64,000 nt of DNA, taken from assembly GCF_029873635.1 (NCBI RefSeq), contig NC_080419.1, positions 73,520,597 through 73,584,596 of the forward strand. The letters run 5' to 3'. The DNA comes from Malania oleifera (lineage: Eukaryota; Streptophyta; Magnoliopsida; Santalales; Ximeniaceae). This document shows, piece by piece, positions 1 to 10,252 of this stretch. Numbering within the stretch: the stretch's first letter is position 1; each line of letters begins with the position of its first letter. The translations under genes were made by a program, and so were the position numbers. Under the pieces are notes generated by a model, which ran no database searches, was not told the DNA's origin, and saw nothing but the letters and a program-made list of their open reading frames with translations.

Positions 1-830
1 GGTCGACCGTAGTGAAGGCTCGGTCGACCGGCCTCTACTTTTCTGCGCAGGCACTATTTAGTGTTTCGGCCATAACTTTTCCTATACAATTCCAAATTGG
101 ATGTTTTTTATATCAATAGAAAGGTAAGACAAAATCCCACAACTTTTATGTTGAGTACAGTTTAAGATAATGACTTTTTATTTGAGAAAAATGTCTATCA
201 ATGAGACGGAAGAAACATGAAGAGAGTTTTTCTCTTACGGACATGTTTCAGTATTTTGGCCATAACTTTTTTTGTGTAACTCCAATTTGGACTATCTTGG
301 TATCAAACTCAAGCTATGGGAAAATTCCACAATTTTCATGTTGAACATGGTTTGATATGAGATCGAATTGAGTAAGAAAATTGTTCATTTCTAACATTCA
401 GTCGACTGGCCGGTTGACCGACTCCTTTGAAAATTTTAGTTTTTGCCTTCTTTTAACTTTAAAACCATTTAAAAACCTTTGTATAAGTTAGGAATTTTAT
501 GGAAAAAGTTTTTCATGTTATTTGGAGGTCCTATGGTCAATCTAAGGTCAATTCGAGCATACCTACCTATCATGCTTGATGCAAATTATTACAAGCCATA
601 TGAGTGTACAGTCCATAATAAAATTACATTCCAGAATGAAGAAACTGAAAAATAAATACAAATGCAGCACAAGATTCTTCATTCATCGGCAAGAACACCG
701 CACGCCATCATAATAAGTATTTTAGTCCCAAAGCGCGCACAAGGTGATCCTGCATACAATTCTCAGTACAACCATTAGTACCAAGAGTATTTGTCATAAT
801 CAAAACTGGGTGCAACCAATCAAGTCAACA
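1..830 (-). mobile_element. SIRE-type Copia LTR, partial (5' part of a minus-strand LTR)
   Basis: Read on the minus strand, the sequence from 830 leftwards matches the first part of the other SIRE-type LTRs here: a short leader, TTTTGATTATGACAAA, then a stretch ending in GTCGACC words at about 1-60 and 400-420. The rest lies off the left edge. It ends at 830 with ...AAGTCAACA, the reverse of an LTR start. It abuts a fragment of the opposite-strand LTR at 831, so it probably inserted into that LTR. Confidence 0.7.
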
Positions 831-1183
831 TGTATAAGGTGGCTCTACCTAGTTAAGGAGTGGTTTAAGGAAATCCTCAAGTAGGTTGTCTTGAGGTGAG
901 GACGTAGGAAGGGATAGCCGAACCTCGTTAAAAATATTGTGTTTACTTTCTCTTTCCCTATGCTATTTAATTTTCTTCTTGTGTATGCTTATATTTAATT
1001 TGTTGTGATTGTTGTACATATATTAAATATTTGCATACTTAAACATTTTTGGGATTTGAGATTGCTTGAAAAACCCTAAACTTGAGTTATACTGGTTATG
1101 GATTTAAAATTAAGGCAAAACTTGACCAAGAATTTTTAAATATCCAAATCACCCTCCTTTTTGGGATTATACCATAAATCACA
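831..1183 (+). mobile_element. SIRE-type LTR 3' fragment, plus strand
   Basis: This carries the conserved end of a SIRE-type LTR. It has the GTAGGTTG...GACGTAGG...GCCGAACCTCG block shared with 3,290-3,340 and 30,330-30,370, an AT-rich stretch, and the terminal CACCCTCCTTTTTGGGATTATACC. It stops near 1,183, eleven bases before the next LTR begins. Its upstream part is missing, consistent with interruption by the minus-strand LTR that ends at 830. Confidence 0.65.
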
Positions 1184-1474
1184 TTAGGTACCAGTGGTCA
1201 CCCTATGGGTCATACCCTGTTTTGATTATGACAAATACTCTGGTATTTAATGGATTGATGAGTTTGTGTATAGGACCAATCGAACATATCATATAGTGCA
1301 CGCACATGACATATGAAGTGAAGACCTGAAGACCCTGAAGATCATATTTATTGTATTTCATTATTATTCGGGTTTGTAATATTTAAATAGGAATATGGTC
1401 TGTAATAATTAATGCCTTACCTGCATGGTAGGATCAATAAGCTCAAGACCATAGATGGACCTTAGGGAATATCC

Positions 1475-2145
1475 TTCGGTCGACCGACACCGTATTTTTT
1501 TGATGTCTTGAAAAATGCTTAGAAATGACCCTACGACACTCACTCATGCATACATATGATTGATTATTTGATTTGGGTGATTGAATGCTTGAAACATGAC
1601 CAAAATGCACAAAATGTGCCCACTCAGTCGACCGACCTTACCTGTAGTAAAGTGCCTGGTCGACAGAACTGGTGCTGGGTCAACAAGTTGACCATGACCC
1701 GGTCGACCGAACTTCCCAATTCATTACCTTTCGGTCAATCGAACCCTGACCGAGTCAACGGTTTGACCAGCGAACGTATATAGTTCATTTATACTCGGTC
1801 AACTGAACCCCCTAGGGAGTCAACTTTTTGACCACTTGGTCGACCTAGCTCAAAATGTACTCCAACGCTCTGGTTGACCGAGGGTCCTCAGGAGATGCCC
1901 CAACGGTTTGGTTGACCGAACCATCTAGTTCATTTCTTTTCGGTTGACCGAACCGCGCTGTTTGGAAAAATCGCCCTTCCCGGTCGACCGAGACCATAGT
2001 TCATTTCCCCTAGTTGACCGAACCTAGGTAATTTTGCCCTCGACACATGTGTCTGGTCGACCGAGTCCCCAGTTCATTTTTATCCTGGTCGACCGAACCA
2101 TATGAATTTGGGTTGATCCAAAATGTTTCTAGTCGACCGAAACTC
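1475..2145. repeat. Array of GGTCGACCGA palindromic words upstream of an LTR TATA box
   Basis: About fifteen copies of a palindromic word, GGTCGACCGA(A/C), or one-base decay forms such as GGTTGACCGA and GGTCAACTGA, lie at irregular intervals of roughly 25-90 bp. Clear copies sit near 1,477, 1,698, 1,940, 1,981, 2,054 and 2,086. The intervening DNA is not repeated, so this is neither a simple satellite nor a CRISPR array. It ends about 125 bp upstream of the TATA box. Confidence 0.85.
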
Positions 2146-2265
2146 TCGGGTTGGACTTAATTTTTACCGTGGTTAATATTTTTAAACAGGGTTAACTTGG
2201 TTAAAATATATTAAAACTTTCCTAATAATTCCATATGTTCCTTAACAGTTTTATTTTAGGGGTTG

Positions 2266-2280
2266 TCTATATATACCCCA
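2266..2280 (+). promoter_or_regulatory. LTR TATA box
   Basis: CTATATATACCCC in a context shared with the LTR at 29,406 and, reversed, the LTR at 31,718. It lies between the palindrome array and the presumed transcribed R/U5 part of the LTR. Confidence 0.7.
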
Positions 2281-3558
2281 TCATTTGGAATAATTAGCAT
2301 GAGATTAACAAATATAATTAGCCAATATCCTCTCAATCTCAAAAAGCCTATATTTCATTTCAAGTTTTAAACTCTCACTTTTACTCATTCATATTGCAAA
2401 TACCTCTTTGTAAGAGTATTCTTGTGCCTATCTCACCAAGCTTAAACTCTTTCTTACTTGTTCTATTTGAGATTTATATTTTATAGAGAGTAAGTTGCAA
2501 GTTCTCCTAGGGGGCTTCGTAAATAAGCCTTCTGTAGGAAAACTTCTTTGGGCTTCTGAGTTTTGCATTCTCATTGCAATACTCAAGAGTTCATATTGTG
2601 TTTTGGTTGCCAAAATATTATACATCATTTTCAAAAATATCTCCTATGCGTATCTTTGAGAAATCTATTTTGAGATATTTTCTTAAATGCTAAAAGATCT
2701 TTGTTGCGACACCTTTTGATTGAGATTATCTTTTTATTACAAAGATCAAATAAATATTTTGCAAACCATTTTTAAATATCTTTTGTGGTTTATATTGAGA
2801 AATATTATTTGTTGAGATATTTGAAGTGTGCTTGTGATCTTTGGTCGTGCATTGTGATTGAAATATTATTTTGACACAAAGATCCTATCATTTACACTCT
2901 CACACACTGATTGCTATATTTGCATAAATATTTGAGAGTAAATACTTAGACTACACCGAGCTTAACAAATCCTATCCTTTGGTAGTGTATTAATTACATT
3001 GTACTTAGTGGTACATAATCAGCTTAGTGTAAGAAGCATTTCCTTGTACACAATTATATATGCATCTGTTGTATTTCCAGCCACGGGCCTGAAGAGGGAG
3101 ACTAGCCTTGGAATAGTCTCCGACTAGCTTAGACTCGGTTAGGAAAGTTAGGTGCGCCATCCTAGTAAGGCGTGTAGGTTGAGGTCAGCCCTGCTAATTA
3201 ACCTGGTTAAGGTTGAGGTCAGCCCTATGGTAATTGACCTAATTGTAATTGGTGCCGCTCCACCTTTAAGTGAGCAATAGTGGAATCCTTGTGCTTGTTA
3301 TCCAAGGTGGGGACGTAGGCAATATGGCCGAACCTCGATAACATTTCTGGGTGTCGTCTCCTTTACTGCTTTATTGTGCATGTTTGGCTAAATGTTTATT
3401 GCAGTTTAAATTCCATTGTATATTTACATTGATTTATTTTACATGCACTAGATTGACCTTAGGCTTGTGTAATACTGTTGTTAGCTGATTGACCAAAGGC
3501 AATAAATTTTAAATACTAATTCACCCCCCCCCCTCTTGGGATTGCACCAAAGCTAACA

Positions 3559-3575
3559 ACCAGAGCCCGATTGCA
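3559..3575 (+). other. Primer-binding-site region of the SIRE element
   Basis: ACCAGAGCCCG directly after the LTR end resembles the initiator-methionine tRNA complement (TGGTATCAGAGC) used by plant Copia elements. It is decayed at its first bases. Confidence 0.55.
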
Positions 3576-3607
3576 ATAAGCTTAACCGTTTTTGCATAAA
3601 GATTGCA

Positions 3608-4692
3608 ATGGCTCATGTTGGTGTATCCCCGTTTTTTGAGGGTCAATCCTTTACAAACCCTTCATTGTTTTGTGGTGTAGATTATACCCCTTGGAAACAA
3701 AGTATGAGCATATTTGTAAAATCAATGGATTAGAGGGCTTGGAAAGAAATTGTTAAAGGAAATTTTGTGCCAATGAAAAATATTAATGATATAGAAATCC
3801 CTAAGTCAGAAAATGAGATGAATGAGCTTGATACTTTTTTAATGCAAATAAATTCTCATGCCATGAATATGTTATATTGTGCCTTAGACATTGATGTACT
3901 TAATGAAATTTTGACTTGTCTAAGTGCAAAGGAAATTTGGGAAGAGCTTGATAGGATATATATGGAGGAACCGAAGAGAAGGAGACCACTACTCTAGATG
4001 TTTTGACTTCAAATGATCAAGAGAAAGAAACTTGTTGCTTAATAGCATTAGTCGATGAGGAGGTACATGTCTCTCAATCTACTTTTGTAAATGATTCATT
4101 TATTAATTATTGTGATGAAACTTGTGATAAATCTAGTAGTAAATCATGTTATGAATCTCAAAATGATAGCATGCCTTCTTACGAAGAATTACAAAATGCT
4201 TTATTTAAAATGCATGAGATTCTAGTTAAGATGTCTAAAAAGAAAACAATCCTGAAAAATGAAAATAAAAATTTGGCAAAATAATTGGAAGATTTAAAAG
4301 AATCGCATGCTACCTTTGAAAAGGAAAATATTGAATAGGATGTGAAAATCACTTGCTTGGAGAGGAAAATTGAAGATCATTTTGGAATGATTTCAAAATC
4401 TACAAGTGAAAAGGATGACCCAAATAAATCCATAGGAATAAAAAGAAATAGGGTTTTCAAAAGGGATTTGGGCTTATCTTATAAATCCCATAGTCATAAC
4501 AATTTTTATGCCTCATCAAGTAAAAATAGATTTAAAAAGAAAAATCTTTCACATGCATATAAAACTTGCTTATATTGTGAAAAGAAAGGGCACATTCAAT
4601 GCACTTGCCCATATAGAGGTGTTAGAGGCAAAAAAAGAAAAATGATATGGCTTGTCAAGAAAGCAAACCCCTCAGGACCAAAGGAAAAATGA
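3608..4692 (+). pseudogene. gag: SIRE/Maximus-type Copia gag, broken
   Basis: The start ATG at 3,608 follows the LTR and primer site. The N-terminus contains the Copia gag signature (FxGxDYTPWKQSMSIFVKS), interrupted by a TAG at 3,731, then continues in frame to 3,997. There the central gag domain appears deleted and the frame shifts. From 4,003 the frame matches the later part of SIRE-type gag: an acidic segment, a coiled-coil PSYEELQNALFKMHEIL, stops near 4,282 and 4,336, then a CCHC zinc knuckle at 4,567-4,608 (C-x2-C-x4-H-x4-C). It ends with KKANPSGPKEK, as at the gag-pol junction of SIRE elements. No protease, integrase or reverse transcriptase follows. It would have packaged element RNA; it is not functional now. 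Confidence 0.85.
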
Positions 4693-6530
4693 GTTCCAAA
4701 AGGAATTACATTATTGTTTAGAACAATTCTTCCTTAGATCCCAGGATTAGTTATAAGGGGGTAGTGATAACTGAATGCTTGGAAGTCGTCTGTGCTTAAA
4801 ATTTCAAATCCTAGAATACACAATTGTTATACTAAGAACATTAGAGAATCAAACCAATATGAAAATTCAAGTGTCATATTTATTCTAATCACTTAACGCA
4901 TATATCATCATCTCTTGAGTGAAATCTCATAAGTATGCTCAAATTAATCCACTTCCAAATGGACAAAGGTATTTGTGTTTACTAAATGATTTTTAATGCC
5001 ATAAATATGCTTAAATTTGAATATCTTAAGATATAACATATTTTTGTCCATAACTTAGATTTGAGCTTTTTGGAATTAAGCTTATACTATTTATCATATA
5101 ATCCTAAACTCATCGTGGAGCATTAATGCTTGATCACATTCAAGGGCTTTCTAAACTTATCCCCATGGTTGGATAATTTATTCATCACTGGAAATTCACG
5201 TTCTTCTGGTGAATCTTTCTCAAACCTAGTGTAAGCACATATTATCATAATCATTTCTTAATCTGTTAGTGCTTACTAAAATCCCTTCATGACTAACTTA
5301 GAAGCATCTAATAAGGGATTCAAGGTCTTCAGTACATCAAAGCTTTCCTTTGTGTTTAATCAGCAACATATGTCTAGGCCTCTATTAATATAAAAAGTGC
5401 TCTCCTCTATAGGAACTCTTTACCAATTATCGACCATAATAGGTAAAGAATTATCCTTTCATAAACTCGTATCCTTGCTCAAAGTTGTGAACATATTTGT
5501 ATGGTACTTTCCATTGTGGAATATCATAAATCACCCCAAAAGTTGTGCTCAAGAAAAATTCGTATACTCTTAAATGCTCTTTGGCAAAATGTTTAGGACA
5601 TATTCGCTAGCTTGAATATATTTTGCTTACTTTGAATACTGTCCATTCATAATTACTTTGGAACTACTTCAAAATTGAAAAACAACTCTTGGGCTATACT
5701 TATGAGCATTCCTTGCTATTGATTTATCACTTGAATGTTTATAAAGGAAGCAACACCAAAGTAATTCAAAGAAGAGCTATCCTAACGTAGGTCGTATCAA
5801 CTTAATATTTAAAAATTCACCTTATTAAGATGATTGTTGAACAAAAGCTTCTAAGTGTTTAACATAATGCTCAGCAGAAAGTCAAATTCAATCTCTTCAT
5901 CTTCTGTTCTATTATAGACACATTCTAGAGCTGCTAAATTTGTGCATAATTAGAACGAACATCTCTAGAGAATTTATATAAATTTGTACTCCGTAGTAAT
6001 GATTAATGGAAAGTCTGGCTGATATTATCAAGAAATGAGTTAACTCAGTTTTATCCTTATACCTCTATCAATATCATATTGAAACCACCCTTTATTAATT
6101 TTTGGGTAAGTCTTTACGTAAGATAGGATTTCGCTTTGAGAATCAATATATGAAGCCTCATAGGATATATGAAAGTTGGTTGAATCCAAATACTCATTCA
6201 TGTCATATATTGAACAGGAGATTCAACTTATCAAAATATCAAAGCAATCTTGGGTTCTCTAAACGAACATTCGATCATGATTATCTGAGAAACCCATGCT
6301 CAACCATGAGCTTCAAAGTATAAGTGCAATGCAATTGATTTTTCAAGCATTCAAAACATATGGCTGATTCAAAAAGGGAGAAAAATTTCATCTGCGCATT
6401 TTTCTAAATTCATTAAAGAGTAGGTATTCATACTCCCTTCATAAGCTCTAAAATATTAATCAAATCAATTAGAGCTTCATTTCCTTAGAATGGCATTAAT
6501 GAGCTAGGATGGTTGTTATAGGGTTCAATT
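4693..6530. other. AT-rich stretch without a recognised gene
   Basis: No frame of useful length or recognisable domain appears. It may be decayed internal SIRE sequence, since it lies between the gag and the next element. I saw no repeats linking it to other parts of the window. Confidence 0.5.
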
Positions 6531-6849
6531 GTCACTAATAGTATTAGTAACGGTTTTCCAAGTATTAGTGACGGTTTTGAAATAGTTATCATAACTGCAG
6601 TTATTAATAATTATTAGTGACGAATTTTAAAATTCGTGACTACTAATAGAGTATTAGTGACAGATTATAACCATCACTAAAACACCTATACCGTCACTAT
6701 AAATTCTATGTTGACTCCGCTCAAAATCATCACTAATAACAGACTAGTAGTTACAAATTTTAAAACGTCACTAATGCCACAGTAATAGTGACGAATATTG
6801 AATTCGTCACTACTAATATGCTTTTAGTGATGATTTTGAACTTTGTCCC
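6530..6849. repeat. CACTA subterminal repeat array, left part
   Basis: Repeated direct and inverted copies of ATTAGTGACGGTTTTGAA and its complement form short hairpins about every 40-60 bp. These are the expected TNPA-type binding sites of plant CACTA elements. The array is cut at 6,849 by a solo LTR and resumes at 9,026. Confidence 0.8.
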
Positions 6850-8026
6850 TATTAGTTTTGGTGTAATCCCAAGAGGGGGGTGAATTAGAGATTAAAAAAT
6901 TTGTTCCCTAGGTTTAACTAATCTAGCAGTAGTATTACGCAACCTAAGGGTAGTCTAAATGTATATGAAATTGCACATATGATATATTAAATAATTTTTA
7001 GAACATGCATCACAATTTCAGTATATCTCAACCAAAAAGTAATTATGTGTCAATCAAATATGCAGTATATTCAGTAGGAAATTTAAATCAAGCACAAAGT
7101 AGAATATAATGCAGGAAATGTAAACTTGACACCGAATATGATATCGGAGTTCGGCCAATCCTGCCTGCGTCCCCGCCTTGGCACACTCGCACATAAGCTC
7201 ACTTAACGGGTGGAGCGACACCTAATACAACTAGGTCAATTAGCACAGGGCTGACCTCAACCTTTACAATTCTCTTTACGGAGCGGAGAAGGGCCTTAAC
7301 AATCCTTACGGGTTGGATTACCGCCCCCTCAGGCCACGCCTGGAATACAACCGAATTACAGTACATACTGTGTACAATGTAATGCTTCTTCGATAAGCAG
7401 ATATGTACCAATACAAATCAATCAATGCACATCAACTATATAGGTAAATAAATGTAAGCTCAGTGATGTGTATTTTTGTGCAAGCCACACTCAACAAAAT
7501 ATGATCGCAAGAATGCTTAAGAGTGTTCTAATCAAGCTATTTCTTTGAAACAAATTATATAAAATCTCAATAATGAATAAGAGTTTCAAAGATACTGCAA
7601 CAATATTCAAATCAACTCAAAAATATATTCTTCAATGAAATATGCTCAAGAGTTGTTTGAAAGAATAATATAGGTTATAAAAATGTTTACACAACAAAAT
7701 ATTGCTATAGAAATCTTGCAACAACAATATAAAGATCCTCAAGCTACTAGTTTTTCCCAACACAATATTTATTAAATAAAATCTATGGGATAAACCTTAT
7801 TTAACTCCCCAAAATCAACACCAATCAACCAAGCAAAGTAATGGGAGTATGAGCTATAATACTAAGCAATAACACAAGTAAGAACTCTCACAAAGCTAAG
7901 ATTAATCAAATGAATGAAGGTATGAGAGTGTTTGGAAGTATTATAGGAAAAATGGGATTTTGAGTTTGAGAGAATTTTGACTAATGATTTTTCTTAATCT
8001 CCACTTAATCCTCACAAATGAACTCA

Positions 8027-8036
8027 CATTTATAGA
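8027..8036 (-). promoter_or_regulatory. LTR TATA box (minus strand)
   Basis: Reverse complement TCTATAAATG at the position equivalent to the TATA boxes of the other SIRE-type LTRs, about 130 bp downstream of the word array. Confidence 0.5.
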
Positions 8037-8159
8037 AAAAGGCCAAAATATAATTGTTTAGGACATGTACGGTATTTTTAGGAATGTTTTAAAACATATT
8101 ATAAAAATTAACCCTATTTAAAGCATTTGAACCTCGGTAAATAATTTGCAACTCGAGAA

Positions 8160-8530
8160 GTTTCGGGTGGCTGAACTTTAGTTCGGTCGCCCGAATAGAC
8201 TCAGCTCAGAAAGCCATTTTTAATGGTTCGGGTGCCTGAGTTCTTGCTCGGTTGGCTGACTAAAAGTCAAAATCTTTTTGTCCATGGTTTGGGTGGCCGG
8301 GTCTAAGTTCAGTTAACCGAATACAGGTATTCGATCTCCCGAGGCCTATTTTGTACTAAAATGTTCAATAGCCCGAGTTGGTGAAAAGTGTCCTTTTAAG
8401 GGTTCGGTCGCCCGAGGGAGATAAGATCATTTCTAGTTCGGTCACCCGAAACCAGGTCAACTCGCTGACTTTCCAGCGGTTCGGGCGCCCGAAGTGTTTT
8501 GAATACAACGGTTTCGGTCACCCAACCTCT
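8160..8530. repeat. Palindromic word array, TTCGG(T/G)CGCCCGAA type
   Basis: In the same LTR position as the GGTCGACCGA array, this copy carries a different word. GGTTCGGTCGCCCGAGG, GTTCGGGCGCCCGAA, GGTTCGGGTGCCTGAG and relatives occur about ten times. The TATA box of this minus-strand LTR lies on its left at about 8,030. Confidence 0.75.
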
Positions 8531-9025
8531 TGCAAATTTGCCTATTAAGTTCATTTTCACTTCAATTAATTTCCCTAATATGTTAAGTGATTTTGGGGAC
8601 ATCTAATGTGCTTGTGCATGGACCTAAAGGCCTTCTAAGGTCTTTGAGGACACCGAAAAAATCCAACGTTGATCGACCGAAGGGTGTCCTAATGACATTC
8701 GGTTCCTTATGGTCAGTCTACGATCATTTTGAGCTTACAATTACCTGCATGCATGACATGTAGAGATTATTACAAACCGATATAAATTATTACAAACCCA
8801 AATATAACAAATGCATTTACAAATGAAGCATAAGTAGATCTTCTTTTACCCTTCATTTTCTCATTGAATATGCCAGAAGTATGATCTTTAAGACTTTCAG
8901 GCTCCCATCAATCCTTTCTCATGTGTGTGCAATGAATTAATGACCTGTTCAAGTACTAGGCACACACATTAGTAATATATAGTTTGTTATAATCAAAACC
9001 AGAGATCGGACTCAAAAAGTCGACT

Positions 9026-9874
9026 GTCACTACTAGTCTACTATTAGTGATGATTTTAAAATCATCACTACTACCCTAATAGTAGTGACAGTTTTGAAAT
9101 TTGTCACCAATACTTAAAAATGACATTTATTAGTCACAGTTTTGAAACCGTCACTAATAATTTAAAATTATTATTATTATTTTAATCATTAGTTCTTATA
9201 AAAATCTGTAATTACATTTTTGCATACATAATATTAAATCATACTTACAAAAAAGTTCATAAATTATTGAAAATTCTAATTAAAAATTGAAATTCAAATA
9301 CAAATACATTATTGAAATTCAATTAGAATACAAAAATTCCATATGTTCAAATAACAAAAAAAAATTCAAAATTCAAATTCAAATACGTATACATTATTCA
9401 AATTCAAATTAAAATAAAGAAATTCCATCTTTTCAGATAAAAAGAAAATAGAAATAATCAAATGTTGCATCTGACTGTGATGCATGACATCGTGCTAATG
9501 TTGTAACAGCGGCAAACCTTACAAATTAAGAATTATAAAAAATATTAGTATACGATTTTTGAACATATATGTATACGTATTATAAGTATTAATAATTTGA
9601 TAGCAAAATAATCAGACATTCGGACATAGTTAAAAAAAATGATATAATTTTAAATAGCTAAGTTATATCAATTTAGAAAAAATTTGGCAACATTTTGTTT
9701 ATAAATATGATATTTTCCATAGAGATATGCTCCAAACCTGGGTGTTTATAATAAACAATACACAATAATCCAACCAGTAATGAATTTTATGAGTGCACCA
9801 GAGCTTCATATAATAAGCATTAAATAATGTAATGTGTTTATGCATCCTACAAATAATCTATGTCAGAATATAGT
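9026..9874. repeat. CACTA-2 subterminal repeats and AT-rich internal flank
   Basis: Subterminal words continue to about 9,165. The rest is AT-rich with repeated AAATTCAAATT runs and aligns with 40,260-40,660 of CACTA-1, including the blocks TTAGTATAC...GAACATATATGTATA and CAGACAT(T)CGGACATAG. There is no gene. Confidence 0.7.
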
Positions 9875-9954
9875 TGTAGTAACCTAGACAATTATGGGAA
9901 TTAAATAATTAAGAGATGAAAGGAAAAAGGAAATTTTGAAGGGGGGCGCAGTAG

Positions 9955-10150
9955 GGCCTCGTCGACGAACATAGAGCGTTCGTCAAAGAATAGTTTTCTT
10001 GGGCTTGTCGGCGAGGACGTGTGTCTTGTCGACGAGAGTTTATCGAGGGGTTGTTTTTTAGGCCTAAAACTCGTTGACGAAGGTTAGGTGTTTGTCGACG
10101 AACTTCCTTCTTAGACTCATCGATGAAGTGACGTGGCTCGTCGACGAGGC
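9955..10150. repeat. Array of CTCGTCGACGAG words in a Gypsy LTR
   Basis: About nine copies of TCGTCGACGA or close variants (TTGTCGACGAG, CTCGTTGACGA, CATCGATGA) lie in 195 bp, ending next to a CACGTGGC motif and the TATA box. The core GTCGAC palindrome is the same as in the SIRE-type arrays although the LTR families are unrelated. Confidence 0.85.
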
Positions 10151-10177
10151 CACGTGGCAAGAGGTCTATAAATAGCA
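10148..10177 (+). promoter_or_regulatory. G-box/ABRE-like site and TATA box of the Gypsy LTR
   Basis: CCACGTGGC is followed twelve bases later by CTATAAATAGC. The same pairing is present at 27,090-27,115 (reverse), while 24,670-24,706 has GACGTGTC with CTATAAATAG. These are plausible core-promoter and bZIP/bHLH sites; binding is inferred. Confidence 0.6.
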
Positions 10178-10215
10178 GAAAATGATGGTTCAGCAAGGAA
10201 CTTTATTTTCTCTTA

Positions 10216-10250
<35 letters not shown>
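10216..10250. repeat. (CT)n microsatellite
   Basis: About seventeen CT units lie just downstream of the LTR TATA box, as in many plant 5' untranslated leaders. Confidence 0.8.

Positions 10251-10252
<2 letters not shown>

Larger units (their letters stand above)
1195..3558 (+). mobile_element. SIRE-type Copia 5' LTR
   Basis: A complete LTR of about 2.36 kb, followed by a primer-binding-like site and a SIRE-type gag. It opens with TGG...TTTTGATTATGACAAA and then carries the palindromic GGTCGACCGA array (about 1,475-2,145). A TATA box, the untranslated part, the conserved GACGTAGGCAATATGGCCGAACCTCG block and the C-rich end CCCCCTCTTGGGATTGCACC follow. The start is set by alignment to the LTRs at 28,590 and 30,576 and may be off by a few bases. 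Confidence 0.8.
6850..9025 (-). mobile_element. SIRE-type solo LTR inserted in CACTA-2
   Basis: A minus-strand LTR of about 2.18 kb. The reverse of its end (TTTTGGTGTAATCCCAAGAGGGGGG) is at the left and the reverse of its start (...CAAAACCAGAGATCGGACTCAAAAAG) at the right. The flanks are GTCCC (6,845-6,849) and GTCAC (9,026-9,030), a five-base target duplication with one change. Joining the flanks restores a continuous CACTA subterminal word. No internal element sequence accompanies it. Confidence 0.8.

Noticed and set aside
1475-2145. CRISPR-like repeat-spacer array
   Set aside because: The words are only 10-12 bp, palindromic, irregularly spaced and located in an LTR promoter of a plant retrotransposon; there are no cas genes.
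6530-6560. CACTACAAG terminus for CACTA-2
   Set aside because: No such terminus is present near the first subterminal words, so the left end was left unresolved rather than assigned.
7199-7411. Minus-strand 70-residue frame
   Set aside because: It lies entirely in the conserved untranslated part of a SIRE-type solo LTR and shows no protein-like conservation in other LTR copies.
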